Translations under genes and position numbers: made by a program
Origin: Pinus tabuliformis
Taxonomy: Eukaryota; Streptophyta; Pinopsida; Pinales; Pinaceae
Length of the DNA: 64,000 nt
Reading direction: 5' to 3'
Assembly: GCA_031772625.1 (NCBI GenBank)
Contig: CM062804.1
Coordinates: 272,149,174-272,213,173, forward strand
The notes under the pieces: model-generated
What the model was told of the DNA's origin: nothing
The model's input: the letters and a program-made list of their open reading frames with translations, nothing else
The model's database searches: none
Shown: piece after piece, positions 11,131 to 23,466 of the stretch
Numbering within the stretch: the first letter of the stretch is position 1
Layout: the number at the start of each line of letters is the position of its first letter

Positions 11131-11735
11131 CGGGGGGGGTAGTGTTCAGCGGTCATATAAGGAGGCCAAGTGACCAGAGGGTGGATAGTGTCAGGGGTCA
11201 CATTGGTAGGCCTAGTTAGCAAGATAATAGCCACACATGTCATCCTCATCAACATAAGACACTTAGGTCTGAACCTTTTCCAGAATTGATGGCCGCACAA
11301 GTACCTGTCCCATCCACTGTACCAGTAGTTATTTCCCAATTAAGTAATCAATAAGGCAACTATCAAGATAGGGTCACAAAATCTTTCCCGTTAAGCATAG
11401 AATTAGTTAATAAATACGCCCATCATGGCCAAATAAAGATGCAATGTAGCCCACTTTATACCTTCCAGACCACGTGATAGTTGTCACATACCAGTCAGCC
11501 GACGACGACAAAATATAGCTAGAATACATGGAAAGGTCACTTGAGTCATTAGTTGATTAAAGCCTCGTCATTCAGGGTACATTGTGTTAGAGTTGGCTAC
11601 ATAAATCGCAGGAGGATGCAGGGAACGCTAGAGTTTCAAACTATAGAAGAATTCCAGGATCACTCGGAAGAAAAGAAGCGGAAGAAGAGAAGAAAGAAAC
11701 CTCTAGTACATATAGTTTACCGAAGAAGAGAAGCA
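11131..11735 (+). repeat. Polypurine tract and 3' LTR start of the older Ty3 element
   Basis: A purine tract CGGGGGGGGTAG (11131-11142) is followed by TGTTCAGCGG at 11143, the expected 3' LTR start. A TATA-like ACATAAAT near 11603 is followed by a purine-rich stretch. I cannot fix the right end, since no second copy is in the window; 11735 is only the base before the next ATG. Confidence 0.5.
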
Positions 11736-13990
11736 ATGGCAAAAGGAATAATATCAGTCCCACAAAATGCTCTGGATCCATGAATTGAAGCAGTGGATGA
11801 TCTATATGGGAAGTATGACAGGCCAAATATGATCGACATTGACTTTACCAAAGGATCCTAGTTTGTAGCCATGAAGAGGGAGGTGTATGTGGAAGAATTC
11901 CAAAGGGAGGATGGCACTAGGGCCTCTAGAATCAGAGATGAATTTAGGGGGATACAGAGGTCCACGTTGTTCTACCCACGAAATTTTCCCATATTTGGCA
12001 CCTAATTTGCTGCCATGCAGTGTACAAAATTGCTAGCAAGCAGGATGCATGGTGGGTTACTATGGTTGGACAAGGAATACACCATTCATGTCGAGGACAT
12101 CTATCGACTCACTGGGCTGGAAAAAGTTGGGAATGCAGCCAACACAGCATTCCCGACCAGGGTCAAGTGGGGAAGAAGAAGACAGAGGACAACATCTACG
12201 CCAAATACAAGACAGAGCGAGTTGGGAGGGGTGCGAAGCTGGACAAAATCAACAAGGATAACATCAAGTTTGCTTTCTATCTTATTACAAGCAAGACAAT
12301 GAGGCATTTCACGAGGAGCAAGTGCACCTTGGACACCATTTTCATTGCAAAACATTGCTGCCAAGGAGAAGTACAAAACTGGTCAGCTTTCGTGATCAAC
12401 GAACTATTCAAGGCATGTGAAGATGTTTACAGGAGGAGCATTGGCTTTGTGTTTGGATACTTGGTAATGGCACTAGCAATGTGGAAATGCAGGCCACCAC
12501 TAGAAAGGAAAATGGAAACCATTACTGAAGACGCCAATTCCACTCAGGCACGAACTATGGAAGGCATAAGGGGATCCTAACACAAAGGAGATCAACGAGA
12601 GGGATTTCAAGAGGTGGTACGAGAAGATGGTGGATGCCATTCAGTTCACTGAGAGATACCCAAGGCCCTCTTAGATGAGTTATCATGTGACCTCTGGTTT
12701 GGCTCCTCCCATGCGCACACTTATCTAAGACCACGCTGTGTCAACCCGAGCACATTCAAATTGAGGTTGCAAAGGTTTATCCTAACGGAGGAAGCCTTAC
12801 ACAGAGAAGTGGAGTCTTGGCCAGGAGTGGCCTGTGAGGTAAGAGAAGGGAACCCAATGTACCTTTTCAGAGCTCTGATGCCACAAGATCGAGAGGGAGA
12901 TGGGGCAAAAAGCAGACGGAAGTGAGCAACTGATGAAGTGCTCCAATAGATGCTGCTCCAAATGGAAGAAAAAATGTTCGAAGCAAGAAGGACAGTCACC
13001 AGCTTCGAGCCAGATGAGAGTGACTATCCTGACCACTTTCAAGGTTTCACCATAATTTTCCCCATTGTAATGCCACCACTCGCTATGGCACTTCCAGCGG
13101 AAGCATCTTAGGCTCCCTCCTAGATGACGGTCCCCAAATTGCAGAAGAAGCGAGTCATCTGCACCCCACAAGTCAAAAAGCCGGCTACCAAAAAGCCAAA
13201 AATTAACTCGCCAACTCCAATCGTCGACCTCACTATTGAGGTTGAACAACCAATTCCTGCAACCACCATAGTTGAGGAGATCCTTGCTACCACATCCACC
13301 GCAGTACAGCAGTTGCAGGAGTCATCCCCGCAAACCGCTTCCACTTCTGTGACCCTATCCGAGATCCTCCCGTTCAGCCATTGAAGGACTACTGCGGAAG
13401 CAGAAGTTCAGTCAGCCAGTTGGACAGAGGGTACCACCTCAACCATTGGGATGCCACCAGAAGATAGTACAACACCAATGCTTGTGTTGGACCCACTAGT
13501 AGGGAGATGTCTGGATACCATTTGGTAGAGAGAAAGGACTGACTCGTACTTGCCCACTCTTCCTACAAAGCTCGTAGTCCCTCCTTACCCTAGCATTAAT
13601 CCACTCACACCACAGTTCACTCCACCATCTTAGTAAGAACACTCGCCCGTCTCCCATTCAGATAAGTCCATTGCAAGTGGCCTACGCATACAACAACAAT
13701 TCCCGGAACCAAGCACAATGTAGGCTGATACACTCCATCAACAGTCATCAGCCCAGTTATTTTCTTTTATTCAGCAAGCAACCCACAAGGTCGAGAGGCT
13801 CAATTAAGACCTAGTCAAAGAACATGAGCAGAAGAATATGTAGTTTCTCATAGTTTTTAGGGCTTGGATCTACCTCAGGCTGAGAAAGGTAGGTCTAGGG
13901 TAACATCAAACCACACTTAACCTGGTAGCTAGCCCTACCAGGTCGAGAGAGGGCTCTCTCCTTGTCAATCTAAAAAAAAATATGGCAAGT
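11736..13990 (+). pseudogene. Decayed retroelement accessory ORF of unknown function
   Basis: A plus-strand protein trace starts with MAKGIISVPQNALDP and can be followed, with stops and frameshifts, for about 700 codons. Recognisable blocks are WLDKEYTIHVEDIYRLTG near 12070, a helical block around 12245-12480 (SKTMRHFTRSKCTLDTIF, then ACEDVYRRSIGFVFGYLV), a Pro/Thr-rich segment at 13120-13380, and a polar C-terminus. It resembles in layout the plant retroelement proteins loosely called plant-mobile-domain or Transposase_32-like. I see no polymerase, protease or nuclease motif. It may belong to the 3' part of a Ty3 element. The family call is uncertain. Confidence 0.4.
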
Positions 13991-15444
13991 AAGGCTTGAG
14001 ATGACTGATATGAATACTAATTTTAGGTTAGGTATATGCTCAGAGGAATTTGATTTATTTTAATGGTTGGTTGCAGGATTAGATGAGGAAGGTAGCTTTG
14101 GGTTTGGGAAATTAACTTAGATTTGTAGAGGTTTCTGTGGGGCGAGGTAGGCAAATGTTTTAGCACTTTGAAATGAATGTGATGGTGAGTCTAAAGACTG
14201 GTGAGGAGTTGGAGAGGGCATGCAAGTTTCATGAGTCCTCTTCAAATAACATAAAACATTTAAAACTAAATAAAACCCCAAGGCAGAGCACTTAACATCA
14301 ATGTATTCCACCCTTTAATCTTGATTTATTTAGTTATGCAGATATTAAGATATATGATGGCACATATACACATAAGATAAACTTAATAAAAGAGGAGAAA
14401 ACAATTCTAATTCACATTACCACAAGAATCCCACAAAATGTTGCAAAACCCTGGTTCATTTCCTTGCCAAACTGCAAAAGTGATGTACAAAGTAGCTCAA
14501 TGCATCCACAAGAGTCCAACCTTGACAAATGACTAAGAAAGTACAAGATATAGGCATCCAACCACCTATGCTAGCCATTAGGGGTCGAATCCATGAGTAA
14601 AGGAGCTGTTTCAACAAGATATAAACTAGGAACTGAAAAATAGGCAGTGGAACAGCTTGCCTCTAAAACTATGGAAACCGATTCATTCATCCTTAAACCA
14701 AATCTAACTGATGTATCTACCTCCTCAAGTAATTTTTCATCATATTTACATCATAGTACATAAAGTCACATCATATTACATCATGAATTTACCAAAGAGA
14801 GAAGAAAAAGTCAAACTGTCAGGAAACTAGGCGAAATTCTGAGTTTTTAGGCAAAATTGGCAAAATTTTTCCTGATGCGCAGCGCCACTTCAAGGTTGAG
14901 TTTGAAGACCTTCCACTTCACCCAATCAGTTCCAAGATGACTTGTTGGAAAGCTCTACCTGTCTACTTTCTAGGAAAACTAGAATTTTTGGATTTGGAGT
15001 CCATCTGCCCCTTCAAAAATCAATTCTCCCAAGACTAGTACCTGTGGGTCCAAAAAGTCGCAGAGAGGGCATTTTTTAGGTGTTTTTAGCCCTTTAGTGA
15101 CCCAGATCTCCTCCAAAACTTATGAAACTTTTTTGGTTTCATTATTTTTCCATGAGAAATCCAAAAATGCAAGCCATTTTGCAAAATTCCTAGCCAACTC
15201 AATGTGCAGCGCCGGTGGCGCTACGCATCAGCTGAAAATTCTTGTGTTTTGCATTTAAAAATTGTGAAATGACAAAATTTTCTCAAAATTCCTTCAAATT
15301 TGGCAAGTGGCAAGCTTACTAATTGCTTTGCTGAGCCAAGGAAGCTTCGGCCAAAATTTTAAGTTTATCTTGCTCCTTTTTGGCTTTTAGGGCTCTCTTT
15401 AACTTATCTTTTAGGTTGTTTATCCTTGTCTTGCAAATTTTATT
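13991..15444. other. Non-coding, probably retroelement LTR/UTR
   Basis: No coherent frame longer than a few dozen codons. It contains GATGCGCAGCGCC near 14875 and an imperfect hairpin near 15202-15230 (GCAGCGCC, GGT, GGCGCT). Related motifs recur at 23945-24060 on the other side of the split ORF, so both stretches may be flanks of one element, but I could not align LTRs. Confidence 0.4.
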
Positions 15445-16150
15445 TCAAGCTAAGTAATGATAAGCCATGTGGTGCAGAAATTTCTTCTCCTTGTTAGCCT
15501 TATCAATCATCTTCTCAAGGTGGATATTCACTCTTTCCAACCAAGATTCTTGGTCAGCCTCAATTTCTTGCTCAAGTGATGTCATCTTGATTTTTCTTCT
15601 TTTTGCCACCTGCCAGTTTTCCCTAATTGTTTGCAACTCCATAATTGCTTGTTTATCCTTCAGTTGCTTGTTTTCTTGCTCAAGAAAGTTAATGATCCAT
15701 TTGGCCCTCTCAAGGTCAAGTGATAAGGCTTGGATTTCAGCCTCCTTCTCTTTGATGATCATATCCTTGAGTCTTGAGCTTTGAGGGCCCAAATCAGAGT
15801 CATCTTCCTCAACCAAAACAATATCCTTGTCCTGCCCTTCAGAAGGCCCTTCATCATGCATTTGTTGCTTTCCTTTGTCTTTGTCTTGTACATGTTCAGC
15901 TGGAGAATAAGGAAAATCCCCTTTCACTCCAGGTGAAGATAGCATTTGCCTGTGATCCGATGAAGAAAACAAGACCCCTTCCAACCCTGGTGGATATAAT
16001 ACTCATTTGGCGGCTACAAAAAGCCTCATGGTGCCTTTCTCATAAGTTATAAACACATGAATGTGAGCCTCTTCAATATTGCTTTCAGGTTCTTTTTGTT
16101 GCCCAGAAGGTTCACCTTCCTCTTGAGGATTTGCAAAAATTTGAGGCCCC
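15445..16150 (-). pseudogene. C-terminal half of split ORF, coiled coil, unknown function
   Basis: This minus-strand frame is the continuation of 22719-23466. After removing the copia element and one copy of its GCCCC duplication, the frame is unchanged across the join. The segment reads through an acidic Gln/Glu/Pro-rich linker (PQEEGEPSGQQKEPESN) and then a TGA at about 15986 (plausibly CGA changed by C to T). It ends in a strongly heptad-like helix from about 15780 to 15450 (DMIIKEKEAEIQALSLDLER, FLEQENKQLKDKQ). A polymerase or nuclease signature is absent. It is likely a retroelement structural or accessory protein; its real function is unknown to me. Confidence 0.55.
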
Positions 16151-17323
16151 TGTAGAAATTTTGAATAATTTAACACATATTCAACAAAGATTATCCTGAT
16201 CATGTACTATTACGGAATACATACACAATACATAAGCTCCTCTACGTTGATCATCAATATAGCAACATCAATAACAATAAAACATCAAGAGCATTCACAC
16301 ATTAACACAATATGTAACCTGGGGAAAGCATCTCGCTAAAAACCCCACACTATCTGTATATTAATAATTGAGACCATGTAACATTACAAAGTACAATGCT
16401 TATCACAAGCAATCCAGTACCAGATCCACCTGTTACACACAATACAACTAAGATCTGATCTCCAAATCTATTCCACTACTTGCCTGCCTCCACTGCTCAA
16501 TACCTGCTCAAGAATTGATGAGAATGGTTTACCAAACTCGTATTTCACCTGCAAAGAATCACTCACACTCTGTAAGATGTGAGCAGAGGCTATAATACTG
16601 GGCAAATACATGAGCAAACTCATTTGCATACTCAATCCCTTGATTGTGCAAGATCTGATGCACAACTATAGTCACAACTGATAGCAATCTGATTCTCTAA
16701 CACCTGTCCCTGCTGAACTGAACATGCACTGACATGCAACTGAGTTAACTGATGTATTCTATAGTTATATTATGAGTTAATAATTAGTTTAACAACTCAT
16801 CATTAGTCTATTTGCAGTTAGACTAACTAAAACTAGTTTAACCAAGTCAAACTGAACACAACTCCATCAACTCCACAATCAACTCCACCAAACTCAACTG
16901 ATTGAGTTCTAACTGAAGTCATGCATGCAACAACTCAATTGACTCATAAGAAAAGCGTACTTCCTTTTGATAGCTGCATGGGCCACATCTGTAGCTCAAA
17001 CTGAAGTGCTCCAAGAGAATAAGATCAAGTTTATAGTCCAAATATTATTATGAGACAATAATATTTGACTTTTCTATTTTTGACAGCCAGTGTAAAGATA
17101 GACTTTGATCACTCACACTGTGATCACTCACACTGTGGTCACCCACATTATGGTCACCCACACTGTGATCACTCACACTGTGATCACTCACACTGTGGTC
17201 ACCCACACTGTGATCATCCCTGTTGGGATCAAAAATAGAACTTGCACCATAATTTGCCTGTGGGCCCACTTAGTGAAGGCGACTCTTTTCACTAAGCTCC
17301 ATCATCTTGTTGCAATCTCAACA
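16151..17323 (-). repeat. 3' LTR of the copia element
   Basis: Begins TGTAGAAATT and ends CAATCTCAACA, matching 21546-22718 base for base in length. It carries a 15-bp minisatellite at 17104-17216. The stop codon of the pol frame lies in its first bases, as is common in copia elements. Confidence 0.95.
17104..17216. repeat. 15-bp minisatellite in copia LTR
   Basis: About seven copies of units such as TGATCACTCACACTG and TGGTCACCCACACTG in alternating variants. The other LTR has the same array at 22499-22612 with the same variant order, so the array predates insertion. The repetitive frames it creates are not genes. Confidence 0.9.
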
Positions 17324-20300
17324 CTCCCTCTCGACAAGATATGGATTATCAGCAACCCCTATCCTGCCTCGGTGGTACTCGAATTTGCTCCTGGTGAGAG
17401 CCTTCGTCAGAATATCAACATCCTGATCCTCCGTTGGAATGTATGAAAGCAACATGATCCTCCGCTGCACACAATCTCTGATATGATGGTACCTGATGTC
17501 AATATGCTTAGATCTATCATGAAATACAGGATTAGCCGAGAGTTTAATGCAACTCTGGTTATCACAGTAAATCACAGTAGGATCCAAATGAGAACCGAAC
17601 AAACCAACCAGAATCTTCCTCATCCATATAGCCTCGCATGCAGCCAAACTTGTTGCCATATACTCGGCTTCCGCTGAACTGAGTGCCACGGATCTCTGCT
17701 TCCTGCTGTACCAAGAAACTGTTGTCGATCCAATACTGAAGACCCCTCCTGATGTGCTATTTCTGTCCATTGGGCTCCCTGCCCAATCTGCATCCGTGAA
17801 GCCACATAGCTTCACCTCATCCTCCTGCCTGTACCACAAACCATATCCCGATGTGCCTCTCAAGTAGCGCAATACATGCTTGCCCGCCTTCCAGAAGAGC
17901 TTGGTAGGCTTAACCATAGCTTTTGAAAGCTGGTTAACTGCATAGCATATATCATATCGTGTATTGACCAAATACATCAGCGACCCCACCAATTGTCGAT
18001 AAACAGTGGCATCCACTTCTTCTCCCGAAGTGGCATCCTCCTTCCTCCAACCTCCAGGAAGAGGAGTATCAATAGGCTTGCAGCCATGCATGTTGAACTT
18101 CTCTAGTATCTCCCGAGCATACTTGCCATGAGAAACAAACAGTCCACCACTGCGCTGCCATATTTCCAATCCTAGGAAATAGTGAAGGAGGCCCAAGTCC
18201 TTCATCTCAAACTCTGTAGCAAGATCCTTCTTCCATGACAGTATCAATAGCTCATCACCCGTTAGAATCAAATCATCAACATACAGTACAATGATAAGCA
18301 ACTTACCCTCCACCACAATCTGGTATAGGTTAGGATCCTCCTCGCTCTTGGAGAATCCAAGTCCTGTGAAATAGTTGTCTATCTGTGTGTACCAAGCACG
18401 TGGTGCTTGCTTCAACCCATACAACGCTCTCTTGAGCCTGCACACATGCGACTCGCTGCTGAGGACCTCAAAGCCTTCGGGCTGCTTAATGTACACCTCC
18501 TCCTCAATGACTCCATTGAGGAACGCAGTCTTCACATCCATCTGATGAATGTGCCATCCCATCTGCACTGAGAGAGCAAGAATCATCCGTATGGAAGAAT
18601 ACCTTGCGACAGGTGCAAAGGTCTCCTCATAATCGATCCCCTCTATCTGTGAAAAACCTCGGGCAAAAAATCTTGCCTTGTACTTCTCCACACTCCCGTC
18701 AGCTACCTGCTTGACCTTGTAGATCCATCTCGAACCCACCACTGATTTCCCTTCCGGTCTAGGAACAATCTCCCATGCACTGTTTCTGACAATAGAATCA
18801 TACTCTTCCACCATGGCGTCTACCCATGCGGGATCCTTCACAGCTTCCTCGAAAGAGGATGGCTCAGTCACAACACACTTTCTCATAAGAGCCATGTATC
18901 CAGTGTACCGATCAGGTGACTATCTCTGCCTGCATTGGGCTGTAGGTGGTCCTACAACTTTCTTTGCATCTTGAGCTAGTCGCTCAGCTTCTATCAAGCG
19001 CTTTCGCCCTCTGATGGTTGGCGCTGCATGAGTGGTCTCTTCCACTCCATGAACCTCATCCTGTGGCTGATCCACATCCTAAAGCTCATCCTTAGGAACT
19101 AATAGCTCCTCATCTACATGCAAGTGTAGCTCCCTCTCAATCGAACACTTCATGGCTTTCTCCTCCTGAAATTTGATATCCCGTCGCACAACAGTTTTAC
19201 CACTGTCTGGAAAATACACACGATAGTTGTGGGGCGTATCAGTGTACCCCAAAAATATCCCAACCTCTGCGGTCGGTTCCAACTTCTTCCTGGCATCCTT
19301 CGTCACATGCATGTAAACGTTAGCACCAAAAATCCTCAAATGAGAAAGATCAGGCTTCTTACCAGAATAAGTCTCCTCGGGTGTACTCATGCCAAGTATC
19401 CTATGAGGACAACTGTTTTGCACATAAATTGCTGTATTGCATGCTTCCACCCACAAGTGAAGGGGTAGGCCCTGATCATGCAACATTGCCCGTGCAACAC
19501 CCACAATCGTTCTGTTCTTCCGCTCAGCTACCCCGTTCTGCTATGGGTTATGGGGAGTTATGAGCTCTCTTCGAATCCCTTCTGCCTTGCAGAAATCCTT
19601 GAACTCGTCTGAGATGTATTCACCACCATTATCGCTCCTAAGAGCCTTCACCTTCTTCCCCGACTCCTTCTCAACCAGTGCTTTGAATTCACAGAACTTT
19701 GAATATGTCTCGCTCTTCTTCTGCATGAAGAAGATCCAACACTTACAAGAGAAATCATCAACAAAAATCACATAATACCTGTGTTTTGCTGTCGAAGCAA
19801 CTGAGAAAGGTCCACACACGTCTGTGTGAATTCTCTCAAGGATCATCATGGCACGACTATCCTTCTCGTGAAAGGTGGCTTTCACAAACTTCCCCAAAGT
19901 ACACCCCTTGCACTGATCTGACTGCGCAAGTGTGCCTTTAGGAAGCCCTGTAGTGATCTGCTGCAGTATCTTCAAGGCTCCATGGTGAAGGTGACCCAAT
20001 CTCCTATGCCACAACTCGCCATCATCCCGGCTCACCAATCCTTCTGCCTTGCCTGCCATTGCTGCGCATCCATCTACATGCAACTGATAAAGGTTTCTCA
20101 CTCGAACCCCTATCTTCCGGGTCTCACTAGTTGTCTTGCTGCGCAGGAAAGCCTTTCCCTCGCTAAAAACAACATCATACCCCTTGTCTTCTAACATCGC
20201 CACTGAGATGAGATTCTTCGTCAATCCTGGAACATGCATGACTTCCTTCAATACGAAGGGTTTACCAGACTCCCTCTCAAAGGAAATGGTACCGATACCG

Positions 20301-21319
20301 GTCGCACTGTATCTACCATCATCGCCCATCTCGATGTGAACTCCAAGATCTTTGTCCTCCATATCAGAGAACAAATCTCTATCTCTCGTCATGTGAAAAG
20401 ACGCACCATTGTCCAAGAACCACACTGATCCCATCACACTTGAAACCAAGCATGCGATCAATTAAAAATCAAGCTCAAACTGTGAGGCTAGAGCCTCTCC
20501 TGCTGAAGATCCAGCAGCCTGCTTGTTCTTCTTCTTCTGCGGACAATTAGTGGCATAGTGTCTGTGTTGGTGACAGTAAAAGCACTTCACCTTGGACATA
20601 TCCTGCTTCTTGCCTTTCGCACCAGACTGAGAAGCTTTCTTGCTCTTCCCTTTCTTTGCTTTGGCAGCCAAAGCACAATTCTCTTCATCAGCTCCCTTTG
20701 ACGAAGATCCGTCCCTGGTACTCCGCCTGATCTCCTCCTGCACAAGATCTGACCATAGTCTTTCCCATCCTGGCAATTTCTCCCGACCATTGACAGAGTC
20801 CTGATAGGAATGCCAACTCTTTGGAAGACCAAGGAGAGCCAAGCTCACCAAGTCCTCATCATCGACAGTAACCCCCACACTTCCCAACTCATCTCGACAC
20901 TAAGTGAACTTCGTGAGATACTTGGGTATACTATCACCCTTCTCGTATTTGATGTTTCTGAGTTTATCTTTGAGCGCCAGCTTCCTCTAATCGCTCTTGC
21001 TTTGGAATAATTCTGTTAATGATTTCCACATCAAATATGGAGTAGCATTTCCATGGAGGCTGGACACAATGTGATCCTTCACGCCCTCCAACAGAATCCT
21101 TCGACATTTTGCGGTCTTCTTTTGCCAAGCATTAGCTTGAGTAGCATCAGTAGGCTTTGGGACATCCGTCTCTATGAACTCCTTCAGCCCGTTATCATCC
21201 AATACTGCCTCCATCATGTCCTTCCATGCAATATAGTTTGAGCTGCCCTCAAGAGCATACTCCAATCGCAATCCGTTGAAAGACATTGCTGCGTTGTCAC
21301 CAAGAAAACACTGCTGCAA
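17318..21319 (-). pseudogene. gag-pol: Copia Gag-Pol polyprotein with six nonsense codons
   Basis: One frame of about 1333 codons with no frameshift. Gag begins MQQCFLGDNAAMSFNG; the zinc knuckle CFYCHQHRHYATNC is near 20570. Protease reads WFLDNGASFHMT, where DNG replaces the usual DSG. Integrase has HRRLGHL, the CKGC finger, the Asp of HTDVCGPF and of RSDNGGEY, and QNGVAERKNR. Reverse transcriptase has MDVKTAFLNG, KQAPRAWY and YVDDLILTG, and RNase H has GFTDADWAGS and SSAEAEYMA. Stops are at 20987, 20900, 20462, 19541, 19079 and 18920. At least four sit at conserved Gln positions, and all fit C-to-T changes of CAG or CAA. Catalytic residues otherwise look complete except in protease. Confidence 0.92.
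17324..17336 (-). promoter_or_regulatory. Polypurine tract of the copia element
   Basis: On the minus strand GTCGAGAGGGAG directly precedes the 3' LTR start TGTTGAG. It would prime plus-strand cDNA synthesis. Confidence 0.8.
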
Positions 21320-21529
21320 ATTCGAATTCCACCAGCAACCATCTCAATTGCCTCGGATCTAAGATTCGTGAGAAGACAATATTTCTCATACAGAGATTGA
21401 CTATATGGGCATTCACTGGATATCTCACCTTCCAAAGGAAGGATGAATCCAGAGGCTACCTGGCTTGATTACAGACTCTGCCTGAAGAAATAGAATGTAA
21501 ACACTTCCTGAGTAGTAGATCTGATGATC

Positions 21530-21545
21530 AACATCGCTGATACCA
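21530..21545 (-). promoter_or_regulatory. Primer-binding site, initiator tRNA-Met type
   Basis: On the minus strand TGGTATCAGCGATG follows the 5' LTR directly. The first nine bases match the usual plant copia PBS TGGTATCAGAGC. Confidence 0.88.
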
Positions 21546-22718
21546 TGTAGAAATTTTGAATAATTTAACACATATTCAACAGAGATTATCCTGATCATGT
21601 ACTATTGCGGAATACATACACAATACATAAGGTCCTCTACGTTGATCATCAATATAGCAGCATCAATAACAATAAAACATCAAGAGCATTCACACATTAA
21701 CACAGTATGTAACCCGGGGAAAGCATCTCGCTAAAAACCCCACACTATCTGTATATTAATGATTGAGACCATGTAACATTACAAAGTACAATGCTTATCA
21801 CAAGCAATCTAGTACCAACTCCACCTGTTACGCACAATACAACTAAGATTTGATCTCCAAATCTATTCCACTGCTTGCCTGCCTCCACTACTCAATACCT
21901 GCTCAAGAATTGATGAGAATGGTTTACCAAACTCGTATTTCACCTGCAAAGAATCACTCACACTCTGTAAGACGTGAGAAGAGGCTATAATACTGGGCAA
22001 ATACATGAGCAAACTCATTGGCATACTCAATCCCTTGATTGTGCAAGATCTGATGCACAACTATAGTCACAACTGATAGCAATCTGATTCTCTAACACCT
22101 GTCCCTGCTGAACTGAACATGCACTAACATGAAACTGAGTTAATTGATGTATTTTGTAGTTGTATTATGAGTTAATAATTAGTTTAACAACTCATCATTA
22201 GTCTATTTGCAGTTAGACTAACTACAACTAGTTTAACCAAGTCAAACTGAACACAACTCCATCAACTCCACAATCAACTCCACCAAACTCAATTGATTGA
22301 GTTCTAATTGAAGTCATGCATGCAACAACTCAACTGACTCATAAGAAAAGTGTACTTCCTTCTGACAGCTGCATGGGCCACATATGTAGCTCAAACTGAA
22401 GTGCTCCAAGAGAATAAGATCAAGTTTATAGTCCAAATATTATTATGAGACAATAATATTTGACTTTTCTATTTTTGACAGCCAGTCTAAAAATAGACTT
22501 TGATCACTCACACTGTGATCACTCACATTGTGGTCACCCACACTGTGGTCACCCACACTGTGATCACTCACACTGTGATCACTCACACTGTGGTCACCCA
22601 CACTGTGATCATCCCTGCTGGGATCAAAAATAGAACTTGCGCCATAATTTGCCTGCGGGCCCACTTAGTGAAGGCGACTCTTTTCACTAAGCTCCATCAT
22701 CTTGTTGCAATCTCAACA
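21546..22718 (-). repeat. 5' LTR of the copia element
   Basis: Same 1173-bp length and termini as 16151-17323. It is followed on the plus strand by GCCCC, the target duplication. Its minisatellite lies at 22499-22612. Confidence 0.95.
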
Positions 22719-23466
22719 GCCCCTTGAAACATTCATGGGCAATGAAAGTTTCCCATCACACTCCCAACTGAGTGAGCTGATGCACAATAATAATTTTGAT
22801 GACAGCAAAGTGATAAATACTGTTGAGATGCTGTGGGTATGGTTTTCTTTTTGCAATTGTAGTCATCCTCTCTATGTTTTTGCATATGAAATATGGAATA
22901 CTCATCATTCTGACCCTAGTGAAGTGCATAAGTAATCTGATATGGTAGGCATAGAGTCTAGAGAACCTACCCTCACATGTGAAGTATTTGATGATGAGTT
23001 TCTTAAGTGGAACATACCAGTCCTCTAAGAACTTGAAAGGAAACACCCTGCTGAGTTTACCATGATATTTGGCCTTAATATATGGTTCATAATGTTGCTT
23101 GATGATATTCTGCCTTTTGTTCCACATTTCCCCTACATCTGGCATTCTAGTCGCTTCTGCAATAATAGCTGGTGAAAGAGTGAAATTGATCCCAACAAGG
23201 TTTACCATATTATTCTCCATGTTTATGACAACCTACATTGCTAATTCATGATGGTATTTAACCCTCTCAACCATCTCACAAAACTCAAAGCAAGACTGGT
23301 ATCTGAAACAAGTGGTAGCAAGGGGGCAAGCAAGGAGTTCTGTCATGCTTATAGGTTCCTCTGATAATTTTCCACCCTTATGAGGTCTCCTAGGATGTAC
23401 ATTTCTTACTCTTGAGCTATCACTTAGTGTTTCTTCTTCATAATTTGATTCACTACTTCTTGTCAT
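22719..23466 (-). pseudogene. N-terminal half of split ORF, unknown function
   Basis: Starts at 23466 with MTRSSESNYEEETLSDSSR. It meets a TAG near 23233 (AM-stop-VVINMENN; CAG to TAG would explain it) and a TGA near 22756 (CGA to TGA would explain it). The middle is helical and hydrophobic: FKFLEDWYVPLKKLIIKYF, then CEGRFSRLYAYHIRLLMHF and IPYFICKNIERM. The frame then runs into the copia target site and resumes at 16150. Joined length is about 484 codons. The central block looks like plant retroelement accessory proteins of the mobile-domain/Transposase_32 type, a weak resemblance. No ATPase, nuclease or polymerase motif is visible. Confidence 0.55.

Larger units (their letters stand above)
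9214..11735 (+). mobile_element. Older Ty3/gypsy element (3' half), interrupted by the left Tat-like element
   Basis: The plus-strand pol sequence starts abruptly at 9214 in the RT/RNase H connection, exactly where the minus-strand LTR at 8140-9213 ends. Its 5' half should lie left of the window. It runs through RNase H, integrase and a GPF-type C-terminal module, then a purine tract and a 3' LTR start at 11143. The LTR right end is not resolved. Many in-frame stops show that the copy is old. Confidence 0.75.
16151..22718 (-). mobile_element. Ty1/copia LTR retrotransposon, structurally complete
   Basis: Two 1173-bp LTRs of equal length flank a single gag-pol frame, with tRNA-Met PBS and polypurine tract in place. 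The 5-bp duplication GCCCC is at 16146-16150 and 22719-22723. The LTRs differ at about 39 sites by eye (about 3.3%), mostly transitions, so this is a fairly young insertion. It is inserted in a retroelement ORF. The only coding damage I see is six nonsense codons. Confidence 0.95.

Noticed and set aside
17048..17269. Repetitive small protein (DHSVSDHSV repeats) or CRISPR-like array in the copia LTR
   Set aside because: It is a 15-bp minisatellite without spacers, present identically in both LTRs of a eukaryotic retrotransposon.
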